A DNA stretch of 64,000 bases from Lamellibrachia columna (Eukaryota; Annelida; Polychaeta; Sabellida; Siboglinidae), in contig OY759266.1 in NCBI GenBank assembly GCA_963662155.1, positions 13,399,835 through 13,463,834 on the forward strand. Reading direction: 5' to 3'. Positions 12,451 through 25,395 of this stretch are shown here, one piece after another. The notes under the pieces were generated by a model, which was not told the DNA's origin, made no database searches, and saw only the letters and a list, made by a program, of their open reading frames with translations. Both the position numbers and the translations under genes were made by a program. Each line of letters starts with the position of its first letter. The stretch's first letter is position 1.

Positions 12451-13295
12451 GTAAAGTTGACACGTATGACACTAATTAGCTTGATATTGATAAGCCAAAT
12501 GTATACTTATTGTTAATAATGGTGCAGCTACAAAGCATGATTTAAACATATGTTAGGGCGAAGTGATATATATTTTCAACTAAAAGTCCGTGAAGGAATC
12601 ACAACAGATAAGATGGAAGACATTCTTTAATCTCCAAACTCTGTTCTTTTGCTGACCACACCTGGAAGGTGGATCGGGTAGGGTGGGGCAATGATCCCCA
12701 CTTAAGCGAAAATAGCAACGGTTATTCCCAAACGTAATGTTTTGATGTACCTGTTTTCGTACGATTGTTGTGTGGTTGTAGTAATACCAAAACATTAGTG
12801 ACGATTGACAACACCAAATAATGTTATTGTTAATTAAATATATTGCACAGAGGGGGCGTCTTGCCCAAGAAGCCCCCCCCCCGGGCGTCTTGTCCCATAG
12901 CAGTAACAGTCTGTCTCCAGTGTATGAAATACGAACACTGAAATGAAACAAACTATTGCTAAATGTAGAAAAGCATTGTGGTTTATCCAGACAGGCATCA
13001 AACATGCATCATTTAGTTACGCTCGGACTCGCTTTTAGGACTAATAAAGCAAGAGGACAACTTCAATTTGGGTCTATTGTGAAAATGTAATGTGTTTCTA
13101 TAAGTGTTATGCTGCACAGCACAAAGAAAGTATTGTCACGTGTAGACTATTACATTACCACAAAAAAATATTAATAATATTAGTTCACGGTACCATTACT
13201 ATCAATGTCAGAACAGGTGAACAGTAATATTTATCCAAATAACTATTTAAACCGACCGACACGGTTAGCCAAATAATCAACGTTTTAAGAACAAC
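12451..13295. other. sequence between the two 1.0-kb repeats
   Basis: 845 bp with no protein similarity that I recognise. Includes a C-run near 12880. Confidence 0.5.
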
Positions 13296-14305
13296 CAAAG
13301 CTAAACACATTGTAAATCAATCAGCCGTGCTAACAACAAGCGAAGTAGGAGCGCCGTGCTTCTGACCTTTCTGTGGCGTGATTACATAGAATATATTGGT
13401 GCATATCTGATTTGGCATACGAATATACGAGCACTGTAGGGACACGTATGTGCCGTCGTTTCATCTGTGTAAGCGATGTGTACGTTAATAAACGTGTTCT
13501 AGTGTGTATATGGTTTAATGCATAAAGATGTCACGACAAATTTAATTATTTCGGTGTCATAATGGATGGATGAAAGCCATTTGATATGCATATAAGAAGC
13601 AACGACTTTCCTTCAGATATTTCGCTTGATTTTAAGTACATTTATAAAACATTATGTGGTGACTTCACGTGAACTTGAGAGTTTTCAAATTGGCCACTGT
13701 AACATACTGTAAGCCGGGAGTAAATCGTACCTAAACTAATTCCGAGATCTCTTCGGCAAAGTCCACAACGTATTTAACCCCGTATCGTCGTTTGTACTTC
13801 TGACATTCTTCCCCGGCCAGTCGTTCGTCCAACTGGTGATTCCTTTTTCTGGTCCATACCTTCGTCTGCCCCGTGATACGTGCGTCTTCCATTGTGCACG
13901 GGTCGTCCACTCATTGGCAGTAAAGGAGGTGGGACATTGCTTGAGAAGTTCCCTGCAGTCGCCTGTGCTTTCTCGTTGTTGTCTTTGTTCGGCCGACGCC
14001 GGTTCGAAGACGGTTTAGTAGAGCCATGGTTGGTCAGGCCCTGCTGGCAGGGATTCAGCCCATTTTGTCAATTGCTGATGCATCTAGTTCAAGTCTAGTA
14101 CTGCTGGGCGAAAAGTGCAGTGGTGTTGTGGAGTTCAAAAAGCTTTTCCGCGACTTCAGTCGATTCGCAGCAGTTATACATATGTGTGCATTTTATGTTT
14201 TTTTTTTAATCGTCGCAATTATTTGTCCATTTAGCATCAAATGATGGAGATTTTGATCTCCGGGACGGAGATTTTCTGGCTGTATCAAAATGACAGAGAT
14301 TCCTC
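13296..14305 (+). repeat. about 1.0-kb direct repeat, right copy
   Basis: Second copy of 11434-12450, with small indels. The pair could be LTRs of a small nonautonomous element or a local duplication; no TG...CA ends or primer-binding site were convincing. Confidence 0.88.
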
Positions 14306-15418
14306 TTACATTAGAATAAAGGTGACATTACGAAATGCAATAATCATTCAGTTAAATTCCCCCATTGTTCGCGTGGCTGTGTGAACAATCATGCCATTCA
14401 ACGTTCGCACTGGCGAGGTCACGCTAACGCAAACACACGTCGGTGCCTCCTTGTGGTTATGTCCACGGGGAAATCCACTATGTCTAGACATGAACAATAA
14501 GCCAATCGCGTGGCACTCGTTACTAATTGTAGAACATCGAGTAGTCAAGTACAAACGACTAACGGCCAGCAATATCAATATCAATCAATCATATATCAGC
14601 AATATACACACAGGTGAGTACAACAGTTAATATTTTCCGGTGTTGTTTAACGCCGGTTCTCTGTATGTTCACTGGAATGATAGTGTATTTTTCATACTGA
14701 CCTTTTAGAACATGGTTTGTTCAAATATCATATTTTGACAGTTAACATTAATGATGCGTATTTCATGTGATATGTTTAGTCATTTTGTACAATTACGTGG
14801 AATTTCTTGTCAATTTACATACGGTGTGGCATTCCAATTTTTCTCTTATGCGTTTAGAAGTTTTAGGGAGACCGGGGCTAGTTGTATACAGGGCGAGTTG
14901 TTACATAATCGTTTTACGAAAACAGCACACTTACGGAATCACATCAATAGTAGTTGGTTGGAAGTCCACCAGCAGACACACTGTCCAAACATCGGGAGTT
15001 AAGAAGACGAATTTAACGAGATGTGGACAAAAATAACTTTTTAGCCACCTAAAACTTGTTTGGGTATGCCCACATAATATCATCTTACGCAGCCACTTTT
15101 TATGTTTCGTGAATGACACTTGAAACATGCCTACTATATTATATATAAGGGGTTATGCCAAGTAGAAGTTAAATGTGTTTGGAGCAAGTTGTATTAATTG
15201 TGTTGGGGGCAAGTTGTTACAACTGTAACAAAGCTCGGGCGGCTCGTACCGATGGTACTGACAATGACTGAAAGAACAACATTTATTTAACCACGACGTG
15301 TGAACGCGTTATTTCACTTGTGAAGCCTAGCGTACTGGTTTATAATTGTACTGTAAATGTTAGCAGCGTCAAACAAAATTAGCAAATATTTCAGAAGGGT
15401 ACTTACTTACTTAGGCCC

Positions 15419-15898
15419 TTAACTCCTCCTGGAGCATAGGCCATCCACAACATTTCTCCAGCGCCTCCTGTCTTGGGCAATCCTCTCCAGTTGTTGCCAG
15501 CCATTCCCTGTTTGCTTGATGTCTGCCTCGAGGTCACGCCGCCAGGTGTTTTTTGGTCTCCCCCTCTTTCTCTTGCCTTGGGGGTTCCATGTCAGGACCT
15601 GTCTGGTTACGTTTGTGCTTGGCTTTCTCAAGGTGTGGCCAAGCCATCCTCATCTCCTCTTAAGGATCTCTTTCTCTATTTGGGTTTGGTGTGTTCTATC
15701 CCAGAGGTCTTTGTTGCTCACCCTGTCCATCCAGTGTATTCGGAGAATTCTTCTCAGGCAATGGTTGACAAATGTCTGGATCCTTATCAGCGTGGTCTTG
15801 TTTATTCGCCACGTTTCCGCTCCGTACAGCAACACGGACTTTACATTTGTGTTAACAAACGTATTGTTGTGGTTTCTCCAATTACCTTTGACTTCCAC
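15419..15898 (-). pseudogene. C-terminal region of the RTE-like LINE
   Basis: Encodes VLLYGAETWRINKTT, LRRILRIHWMDRVSN and, after one in-frame TGA at 15650, [17 protein letters not shown]. It is shifted one frame relative to RT. Confidence 0.85.
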
Positions 15899-17532
15899 AC
15901 ATTTCTCAACAGGTGGAAAGCTACCTTTGCTTTGCTGATCCTTTTCTTTACGTCAGCCTCTGTCCCTCCATGCGTATCCACTATGCTGCCTAGATATCTG
16001 AAGTCTTTGACCTCGTCCAGTGTCTCTCCCTCAAGCATGATTGGTGTTTCGCAAGTAGCATTTGTTCTCAGGATCTTTGTTTTCCTTTTGTTGATTTTCA
16101 ACCCAACCCGCTCTGAAATCAATGCCAGTTCTGTTGTTTTGTCCTGCATCTGCCTATGGCTGTGAGACAGGAGTGCAAGGTCATCCGCAAAGTCCAGGTC
16201 ATCAAGTTGGGTCAGCATCGTCCACTGGATTCCATTTCGTTTCTCCTTGGTTGCTGTTTTCATGACCCAGTCTATGATTAGAATGAAGAGGAATGGTGAC
16301 AGTAAGCATCCTTGTCTCACCCCCGTCCTAACCTCAAAGTTCTTTGTAAGTTGACCTTCATGAATGACTCTGCATGACATTCCCTCATAGGAGTTTTTGA
16401 TCATGTTGACTAGTTTCTTGGGCACCCCATAGTGTCTTAGCACTTTCCAGAGTGTCTCCCTGTCCACATTGTCAAAGGCTTTCTCGTAATCAACAAAGTT
16501 GATGTATAGGGATGAGTTCCATTCGATGGATTGTTCCACTATGATTCGCAATGTTGCAATCTGGTCAGTACACGATCTGTCCTGCCTGAAGCCTGCTTGC
16601 TGTTCACGCAAAGTTTGGTCCACTTTGCCTTTCATTCTCTCTAGGATTATTCTGTTTAGAATCTTCCCAGGTACTGACAACAACGTGATTTCTCTGTAGT
16701 TATCACAGCGGCTCAGGTCTCCTTTCTTGGGAATCTTGATAAGGTAACCTTCCTTCCATTCTGCTGGAATTTCTTCTTTTTCCCAGATCTCCTCAAAAAG
16801 ACTGTACAGCATGTCTACTGAAGTATTTACATCTGCCTTTAGTGCTTCTGCAGGGATACCATCAGGGCCTGCTACTTTCCCATTTTTTATATGTGCGATT
16901 GCCTTTTTTGTCTCTTCTCTAGTGGGTTTATTACAGTCTATTGGGAGATCTGTCACAGCTGGTTGGATGTATGGTTGATTCTGCGGTACTGGTCTGTTGA
17001 GCAGCTCTTCAGAATGCTCTGCCCATCTGTTAAGCTGTTTGTCTGCCCCCATCAGGACGCTCCCATTTTTGTTTCTGATTGGTCGCTCTGATTTCTTAAA
17101 CTTTCCAGCTAACTTCCTTGTTGCATCATAAAGTTGCTTCATGTTCCTGCTAGCTGCTGCCTTTTCTGCCTCTTGTGCAAGTCCCTCCACGAAGTTCCTT
17201 TTGTCTGTTTTGACACTTTTCTTCACCTCTCTGTTTGCTGCTGTGTCCTCTTTCTGAGCTGTTACCTTTGCCGCCCTTGTGCGGCTGCTGTTGACTGCTT
17301 CCTTCTTGTCTCTTCTGGTCTGTATTTTCCTCATTGTTTCTACTGAAATCCAGTCTTTCTGTTGGGGTTTCCTTCTTCCAATTATCTCTTCGCATGTGGT
17401 GTTTACTGCATCTTTGATGTGACTCCATTGGCTGTTGATGTCTTCATCATACATTTCTTGCAGGACTTTGAATCTATTAGCTAATGCGACTTTATATTCT
17501 TCTGCTGTGCTTGGATCCTTCAGGAAATCCAC
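15841..17532 (-). CDS. reverse transcriptase frame of the RTE-like LINE (uninterrupted)
   Basis: 563 codons without a stop. Motifs in order: GPDGIPAEALKAD, PAEWKEGYLIKIPKKGD, FVDYEKAFDNVDRETLW (motif A), VRTGVRQGCLLSPFLF (motif B), LDFADDLALLSH (catalytic FADD), GLKINKRKTK and DFRYLGS. The start Met is only the first in the open stretch; in the intact element the frame would continue from the endonuclease. The frame is lost at the C-terminal end near 15860. Confidence 0.9.
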   Translation of the reverse strand: MDFLKDPSTAEEYKVALANRFKVLQEMYDEDINSQWSHIKDAVNTTCEEIIGRRKPQQKDWISVETMRKIQTRRDKKEAVNSSRTRAAKVTAQKEDTAANREVKKSVKTDKRNFVEGLAQEAEKAAASRNMKQLYDATRKLAGKFKKSERPIRNKNGSVLMGADKQLNRWAEHSEELLNRPVPQNQPYIQPAVTDLPIDCNKPTREETKKAIAHIKNGKVAGPDGIPAEALKADVNTSVDMLYSLFEEIWEKEEIPAEWKEGYLIKIPKKGDLSRCDNYREITLLSVPGKILNRIILERMKGKVDQTLREQQAGFRQDRSCTDQIATLRIIVEQSIEWNSSLYINFVDYEKAFDNVDRETLWKVLRHYGVPKKLVNMIKNSYEGMSCRVIHEGQLTKNFEVRTGVRQGCLLSPFLFILIIDWVMKTATKEKRNGIQWTMLTQLDDLDFADDLALLSHSHRQMQDKTTELALISERVGLKINKRKTKILRTNATCETPIMLEGETLDEVKDFRYLGSIVDTHGGTEADVKKRISKAKVAFHLLRNVWKSKVIGETTTIRLLTQM

Positions 17533-17571
17533 ATTATATCTTGCCTTTCGTCTTTCTTGTTCTACTCCATT

Positions 17572-18407
17572 TCATCTTAGCTTGAGTTTTAGCCTGGCTG
17601 TTACTAGGTGGTGATCAGACGCAACGTCAGCACCTCTCTTCACACGCACGTCTTGTAGTGATCTTCTAAACATTTTGTTTATGCCGATGTGGTCTATCTG
17701 ATTTTCTGTGACTTGGTCAGGAGATACCCATGTCGCCTTATATATTCTTTTATGTGTGAACACGCTTCCCCCAATCACAATGTTGTTTATTGCACAGGCA
17801 TTCACAAACCGCTCCCCATTGTCATTCATCACACCCAGCACATGAACCCCCATCACATTTTCATATCCTTGGTTGTCCGATCCAATCTTTGCATTGAAAT
17901 CTCCTATAATCAGGTTGATGTTTTTATCCCCTAAATTGCTCATGATATCAAGGAGTTGGTTGTAGAATTCATCTTTGGTTTCGTCAGTCTTGTCGTTGGT
18001 TGGGGCGTAGCACTGCACTATGTTCATTTTAATCCTTTTGTTCTTTGTTCTAAAGGATGCTGTTATGCACCTCGGTCCTCTGGCTTCCCAGCCAATAAGT
18101 GCTCTATGTGCCTCTTCCCCAATAAGAGGGCAACCCCCTCTGAGAGAGGGGCATCATCTTCCTCGTGTCCGGAGTATAGTATAATCTCTCCTGTTGTTAG
18201 TCGCAGTCGTCCTGACTGGGTCCATCGGGTTTCGCAGAGCCCGAGTAAAGCGAGGGTGAATCTCCGCATTTCTGCTGCCACTTGGGCAGTTTTCCCCGCC
18301 TCGTACATTGTTCGCACATTCCATGTGCCGATGTTTAAATTTTTCCTGGTCGAAAGAAGAGTAGTCGGCATTGTGGCTTCCTTTCGGCTTTGACCACAAC
18401 ACTTCAT
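17572..18407 (-). pseudogene. AP-type endonuclease domain of the RTE-like LINE
   Basis: Two overlapping-frame parts: 18063-18407 (GTWNVRTM, LLGLCETRWTQSG) and 17572-18027 (NIVQCYAPTNDKTD, IIGDFNAKIGSD, ENQIDHIGI, DVASDHHLV). Catalytic Asp/Asn (GDFN) and SDHH are present. One frameshift and a TGA where Arg is expected separate it from RT. Confidence 0.88.
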
Positions 18408-18600
18408 GCGCCCTGGTAAACCAGGCCCTACCTCTTCCAGGACAGACGTCGTAGTTTTATTTGTTGTGAATGTTTCTGTAGCGTTGGGTTTCTTTACAGG
18501 GTGGGGGTGCTAGCCCCACGCCCAACCCTCCTCCTTTCTCAGCCGGGCTTGGGACCGTCCATGGCGGAGTTATTTCAGAAGGGTAGGTTACACATAACTG

Positions 18601-18700
18601 AACAAAATTGGACTCTAGATAAGCCAATGGCTTCCTTGTCCACTTGCAATCTGGGTGTTTTGTCTTGGATGACAATCTTGTTCAATCTTGCAAAATTATT
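18601..18700 (+). repeat. 3' tail of the Rex/CR1-like LINE family
   Basis: Contains AAGCCAATGGCTTCCTTGTC, then GATGACAATCTTGTTCAATC, as at the 3' end of the LINE at 3940. A tail-only copy. Confidence 0.65.
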
Positions 18701-18892
18701 ATAGCATAGCCCTATTTGAGCAATTAATAAATATTGCACGATTCTTTGAAATGTGGATGTTCGTACTCGTGTGCATTCTTTAATGTAACAACGTACTCCG
18801 TATGATATAACAACTTGCCCCGTTTACAGGGGCTAGTTTTTACAGTCGACAGTCGAACATTGTAACAACTAGCCCCGGTCTCCCCTACGTGT

Positions 18893-19600
18893 CTTGTCAT
18901 TCAGACAGTTATTGCGAAGATTCTGTTTGTCACTTTTGTTGCCATTGTAGTCTTACATATCTTAATACAGTGAAACCTAAAATGAATTACAATGGGACCG
19001 CGTCAACTGTCAGTTACTTGCAGGTGTTCGTTAAAAGTAACTACTGCTAGGCGCGTGTTGTACAAGCTTAAGACTTGTACAAGAATTTAAAAAAATATGG
19101 TAGTACAGGGTGTATATGTCCAGACGACGCCAACTGGACTTCTATAGCTAACATGCTACCATTACTGGGCATTGGCGACAATGTAGTACATATTATCATG
19201 GTTATAATCAGGTAGTCATATCAATATAGTATAGAAAACATGTTTTAGCAAGTCGAACCAGGACAATATTAACTAACGAAAAGTCTGGAGAAGCTTGACC
19301 GGTCAGCCGAACGGAGAAATAGTTATTGTCTAAGCTGGCCCTGTTTGCATGCTGATGTCTGTATTGTGTATTAGCGAAAATATAATGTATTGCAAAATAT
19401 AATACATTGCTATGATTCCACATTTAAATTATTGCTGCAACATCAAAAATATTAAATTTATCGGAAGCATCCAGACACTCGGTTTCATGCAGGGTCTGCA
19501 GGACAAACCAAAGTGGACAGTAAAAACATTATGCAAGATGCAGAAGAGGATATAAAAAGAGAAAAGTGACGGTGATTAAATGAACACAATGACAGTGATA
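18893..19600. other. noncoding, no recognisable feature
   Basis: AT-rich sequence between the inverted-repeat element and a minisatellite; nothing supportable. Confidence 0.45.
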
Positions 19601-19609
19601 CAGGATATA

Positions 19610-20055
19610 AAGTGAGCACATGGAAAGAAGAGAGGACAGAGCCAGTGATATGGGAGTCGGGAGAGGACAGTGACACTGATATGGGAGACGGGGAACGATT
19701 GATATGGACACTGAAGACTTATATGGACACTTATATGGGAGATGGCGAAGGACTGACATGGACACTTATATGGACACTGATGACTGATATGGACACCGAT
19801 GACTGATATGGACAATAATATGGGAGATAGGGGAGGACAGTGGCACAGATATTGGAGATGGGGGACATTTACCCTGATATGGGATATGGGGGAGGACAAT
19901 GACACTGATATGGGATATGGGGGAGGACAGTGACATTGATATGGGAGTTGGGGGAGGACAGTGACACTGATATGGGAGATAGGGAAGGACAGTGACACTG
20001 ATATGGGAGATAGGGGAGGACAGTGACACTGATATGGGAGATGGGGGGAGGACAG
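19610..20055. repeat. minisatellite, about 31-bp unit
   Basis: Degenerate tandem copies of GACACTGATATGGGAGATRG with a GGGGAGGACAGT part. It ends about 150 bp before exon 1 of the EGF-like gene. Long open frames across it on the minus strand are repeat translations. Confidence 0.9.
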
Positions 20056-20199
20056 TTGCGCATTGACACATGAGTTGGAGAGAGGCAGTCACAATTACAT
20101 TAATAACACGAAATGTGGGTTTTCGTGACACTTAATGGTGATAATTTAGTAGTACAAGTACTCACATTTCTCGCTCTATTTTAATGTTTTTTATCGCAG

Positions 20200-20517
20200 C
20201 TAATTCAATCGAACAACTAACTGGAATCAACGCTATGACCAACGTCCGAACTCTAGTCGGCCTCTTCCTGGTGTCAGTGGTAATTCTACCGAAATCAACC
20301 GTGCAGCTTAGGGGACGTATGCAACGAGTTGGCGAAGGTCGCTCCAAGGTACAGACGGCGTCCGTCAACCGTTTGTGCTTGAACGGCGGCAAGTTGCTGA
20401 ACGACGGCACGTGTTACTGCACAAGTCAGTACTACGGGTTGAGTTGCGAGTACCACAATCTATTCAAGAGATATTCGAGTACCTACACAACAAGCAAGAC
20501 GTCTCACGGTAATGCGG
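20200..20517 (+). CDS. EGF-like gene, exon 1 (5'UTR end, signal peptide, EGF-like module)
   Basis: Exon begins after a pyrimidine-rich acceptor (tttctcgctctattttaatg then ttttttatcgcag). The chosen ATG is at 20235, giving a clean signal peptide. An upstream in-frame ATG at 20184 lies inside the presumed intron. The exon ends at the strong GTAAGC donor. Confidence 0.65.
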
Positions 20518-21467
20518 GTAAGCACTGTGTTACGACGGAGCAACTCACTACTCGTGGATTATTATATCATCAATAAAATCAGTCAAAAAGCAGCATTCAG
20601 GCTCGGACGCTTTGATGTAATCTATGATTTGCGCGGATACACAAAATACAGACATTAAGATTAGGTGTGGGAGGCTCCCATCAAAACAGTTACATCAGCA
20701 TCTACATAATATTGTAATGATATAATGATGATATGCATAATATCCCTGTACACATGTATAAGCACATACATTTAGATTCATTCGTTTCCATATTTACAAA
20801 GTGTTCATTTCTCACGTGAACATGAATAGAACTTACCAAAAACGACTAGCAGGGCCTCTGGTTATTATACGAACAATTGTGGTATTCGATCAGTAGCACA
20901 AAACACCAGTGTCCCCGGGAACAAAGAATAAATCATATTAATAATAGAACGGAAGCTCGGTTAGCCAGACATTGAGACACGCTTTTGTTATCTATCGCTA
21001 ACGTGCACTGAATGTGATGGTTTGAATTGATAACAATATGGATATTCTACACGTAGTGTTTCATTCACAAAGTGCGCTACGCAACGCGAAGGACAAAACA
21101 CTGATCTATCCAATTTCGCCAGCAGACAACGACCGCTGTAATATCAGCGCTTACAACAAACACAGCATGAAAGTGGCAAATTCCACACAAATTAAATTCG
21201 TCATATATGGAAACTAAATGGTCGTAAGAAACCTTTATAGCCTAACTAGTAATAAAGCCAATCAATAACCTCCACGAAGAACTGAGGGTTGAGTGCGAAA
21301 TTATGAAATTATAATAATAGGTCTACACCACGCTATGAACTGATGACATACCAGTTTCCCATCTATTGCACAACAACATGCAACACAAAACACGACGATC
21401 TCGAAACGCACAAAATGGATATAACCCATTTTGCAGATAAACGCCTCATATACACTATATATATATA

Positions 21468-21559
<92 letters not shown>

Positions 21560-21876
21560 TATATTTGTAATTGGAAATGTGGAAACCAGATGCAACAGTT
21601 GCGTCATATTATGTGTCGTCACCAACGATTGATTTGAAAACAAATACTTACTATTTATTGGTATAATGCGACACATTTAACTTTGATGTCTTTGTGTTCT
21701 CTTGTGCAGGGCGAAGCATGCCAGTGTGGGCGATCATTCTAATAGTCATATTCAGCATTGTGTTGCTGGTGGGGATTGCAGTTGTGTGTGGCAACGCCAC
21801 CGCTTTGACAGCCCTTAAAGGGATCGTTAAAATATTGTTATGCCAGTACTGCAGCTCCGACTGCGACGTTGACTGA
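20235..21876 (+). CDS. small type I membrane protein with EGF-like module (two coding exons)
   Basis: Exon 1 coding part is 20235-20517 and exon 2 is 21710-21876; they join in phase (GCG G / GG CGA) to 150 codons, a 149-residue protein. Donor GCGG/GTAAGC and acceptor cttgtgcag/GGCG are strong. Residues 1-26 form a signal peptide (VGLFLVSVVILP core). Residues 48-71 form an EGF-like module with four cysteines (CLNGG, CYC, YYGLSC; spacing C-x11-C-x-C-x8-C), lacking the first disulfide pair of a full EGF domain. A Ser/Thr-rich stalk follows, then a membrane helix (about 100-121, VWAIILIVIFSIVLLVGIAV) and a short tail with CQYCSSDC. Exon 1 is preceded by an acceptor (ttatcgcag at 20191-20199), so an upstream, probably noncoding, exon is expected. 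Architecture resembles membrane-anchored EGF-type ligands or adhesion proteins; the function is not known. Confidence 0.68.
21455..21557. repeat. (TA)n microsatellite in the EGF-like gene intron
   Basis: About 50 TA units, nearly uninterrupted. Confidence 0.95.
21710..21876 (+). CDS. EGF-like gene, exon 2 (transmembrane helix and tail)
   Basis: Acceptor tgttctcttgtgcag; 55 codons plus stop TGA. Encodes one strongly hydrophobic helix, then ALTALKGIVKILLCQYCSSD and DCDVD. A GTAAGC motif 13 nt after the stop could be a donor for a 3'UTR intron. Confidence 0.65.
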
Positions 21877-22189
21877 TGTCCGCGAGAACGTAAGCATTTC
21901 CGAATTAAAATAATAATAATCATAATACAATTCATTTCCAGCCTCACACATACATTCTAAATGTATAATTGTGTGTATTAAGCAGAACGTCTACATGAAT
22001 AACATCATCCATGGGTACATATCAAACAACTGGTACAGTAGATAATATATTTTATAAGCATATGTTGGAAAACGAGAGAGTAGAAGTACAAACTTATGAA
22101 CACTCCTTCTGTTAAATGTATTGATCCAATATGTATTTGTTATACTTTACTCTATGCTACACACGCACACGTACCTACATACATACCCA

Positions 22190-22220
<31 letters not shown>
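22190..22220. repeat. (CATA)n microsatellite
   Basis: Short run of about seven CATA units. Confidence 0.85.
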
Positions 22221-22229
22221 CACTAGTGT

Positions 22230-23760
22230 GTTTAAAAAATTAAAATGTCAGTATGCTCAATTTTAATTTTGTGTATTTTGCCTAAAGGCTAAGCGTATTC
22301 TATTCGAAAGAATGCGAACGTTTCTTGAGATGTGTTTATCATGGCATTTCATATTTCAAATAACCAAGAAACCAAAACGTCAATCCATTCAAACAAAAGG
22401 TTGTGTCTTTTGTTATTTTATTTGAAACCTATATTATTAGCACCGGGGTGGGTCTGAAAGTATTGTTTTGCTGCTCGGCGTTTGCTCGATGCGTTTGCTC
22501 AAGCGCCCCAAAGGAACCAAGCCATGGCTGCAGCAGCGGTGAATCCAGTTGGTGTGGGAACTACAGACCCTCATCCAGGCTCCCTCCTTCGACATGACAC
22601 ATGGAAGTATGCTAGGCCATGTGTACTGGTCGAATTGCCATCAATTCGTTGAGATCAATGTCGGGATATTTTGAAAGAGTGTTTTGGACCATCTCTAAGG
22701 CCCACTGTAGCACCATCCAAGCGTTTGCCAGGACAAGGGTTGCCCACAAGGAACACCATAGTGGGAACACAAAGACCACCGAATGCCTGGGGCAGTGCAG
22801 AATTCTCAAGCTTGAAGCCATCACATCCACCGAGAATGCTTCAGAGATAATTGATAGACGGGATGACTGCATCGAGCTGCTGGAATTGAACCTGATTTAT
22901 TTGGTAGACGTATCCACCTGCGACATCTACTTCACATGGAGCCTTCCACCACGCCAGGCGTATGTCTAAAAGCCTCCAATGCGTCAATATGTGGCTCTTT
23001 CGCAGACAGTTTAAGCTCAATGCTAGTGAAGAGAAGGGACTATGGAGGTTTAACCTATTGTGTGCGTTGCAGTGGATCGCAACGACAGTGACAGCATACC
23101 AAGCAACGACCTTTCTTTCATCAGGTTGGAAGATTGTCAAGCTGTTGACGGCGAAGTACCAAACGTATCCAAACACTGCGCTAAAACCCTATCTGTGGCA
23201 TCCTTGCGAAGAGTTGGTCGCGCTAGACGTCTTCGGCAGTGAAATATCTCCCGCGACGAATGCCTAGATGGCAACAACTCTCATAACACCAATCCCTCGA
23301 GCAGAACAATAGCCACCCCCGAAGCGATTAAAAGGATGACATCCACCTGGAGTCACTGGATGAGTTTGTCTCAGCGCATTAATCCAGCCTATCCCACGGC
23401 CGCAAGATCAATCAAAGCTTCTTCGTGGACAACCCCCTTCTGTGAGCCAATTCTGCAGCGTACCTTGGGGGAGGGGGGCAGCACGAAGATCAGAGTGCTG
23501 ACATTCTTCAATAACACTGCTGAAAGAGGGGTGGCAATTCAACAAACACATTACAAATGATGAACAACAAAACTAATGCCTTCTCCAGGTAATCCGGAAC
23601 CACTGGAAGACCCAACCCTCATGACGAGAAACGTTCGTTTTTTTCTCGGAAAGAATAACGCTATCCCTAGCACCACCACCTAACCATAACCCTAAGTAAC
23701 ATTTCGACTTGTTGAGCAAACTATCAAATGTACTTTTAAGTCATGTAACTTTGCAGTGCT
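22230..23760. other. unassigned stretch with short open frames
   Basis: GC content rises compared with the flanks and several overlapping frames of 60-116 codons occur on both strands (22612-23267). None shows a motif or fold that I recognise, and no splice-consistent model emerged. Could be a decayed mobile element. Confidence 0.3.
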
Positions 23761-23778
23761 TACTTTCTAAACACCATA

Positions 23779-23856
23779 GTACACACGCACACGCGCACGC
23801 GCACGCGCACGCGCACGCGCACGCGCACACGCACACGCACACGCACACGCACACGC

Positions 23857-23896
<40 letters not shown>
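23779..23896. repeat. (CA)n/(CG)n compound microsatellite
   Basis: CACGCG and CACACG blocks passing into pure CA. It forms the left edge of a duplicated block. Confidence 0.95.
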
Positions 23897-23897
<1 letters not shown>

Positions 23898-23899
23898 AA

Positions 23900-25395
<1,496 letters not shown>

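Larger units (their letters stand above)
15402..18570 (-). mobile_element. RTE-like LINE, near full length, with target-site duplication
   Basis: Flanked by TATTTCAGAAGGGTA at 15387-15401 and 18571-18585. Read on the minus strand: a 5'UTR (18408-18570), endonuclease (LNIGTWNVRTMYEAGK, LLGLCETRW, then IIGDFNAKIGSD), RT and a C-terminal domain ending [18 protein letters not shown] and VDGLCSRRS. The 3' tail is (AAGT)n. Lesions: a frameshift near 18060, a TGA at 17572, a frameshift near 15860 and a TGA at 15650. Encoded enzymes would nick DNA and prime reverse transcription on the target. Confidence 0.93.
14868..18892. mobile_element. terminal-inverted-repeat element interrupted by a LINE
   Basis: GGGAGACCGGGGCTAGTTGT stands at the left end and its reverse complement at the right end (18869-18891). 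GGGCAAGTTGTTACA-like words recur inside both flanks. Without the LINE (15402-18570) the element is only about 0.85 kb, so a nonautonomous DNA transposon is likely. Target duplication not identified. Confidence 0.62.

Noticed and set aside
15473..16165. 230-codon open frame on the plus strand
   Set aside because: Antisense shadow of the LINE reverse transcriptase.
19529..20131. Open frames with repeated HISVTVLP-type motif
   Set aside because: Minisatellite translation.
22612..23267. Overlapping frames on both strands considered as an exon
   Set aside because: No recognised motif and no consistent splice model; left as unassigned.
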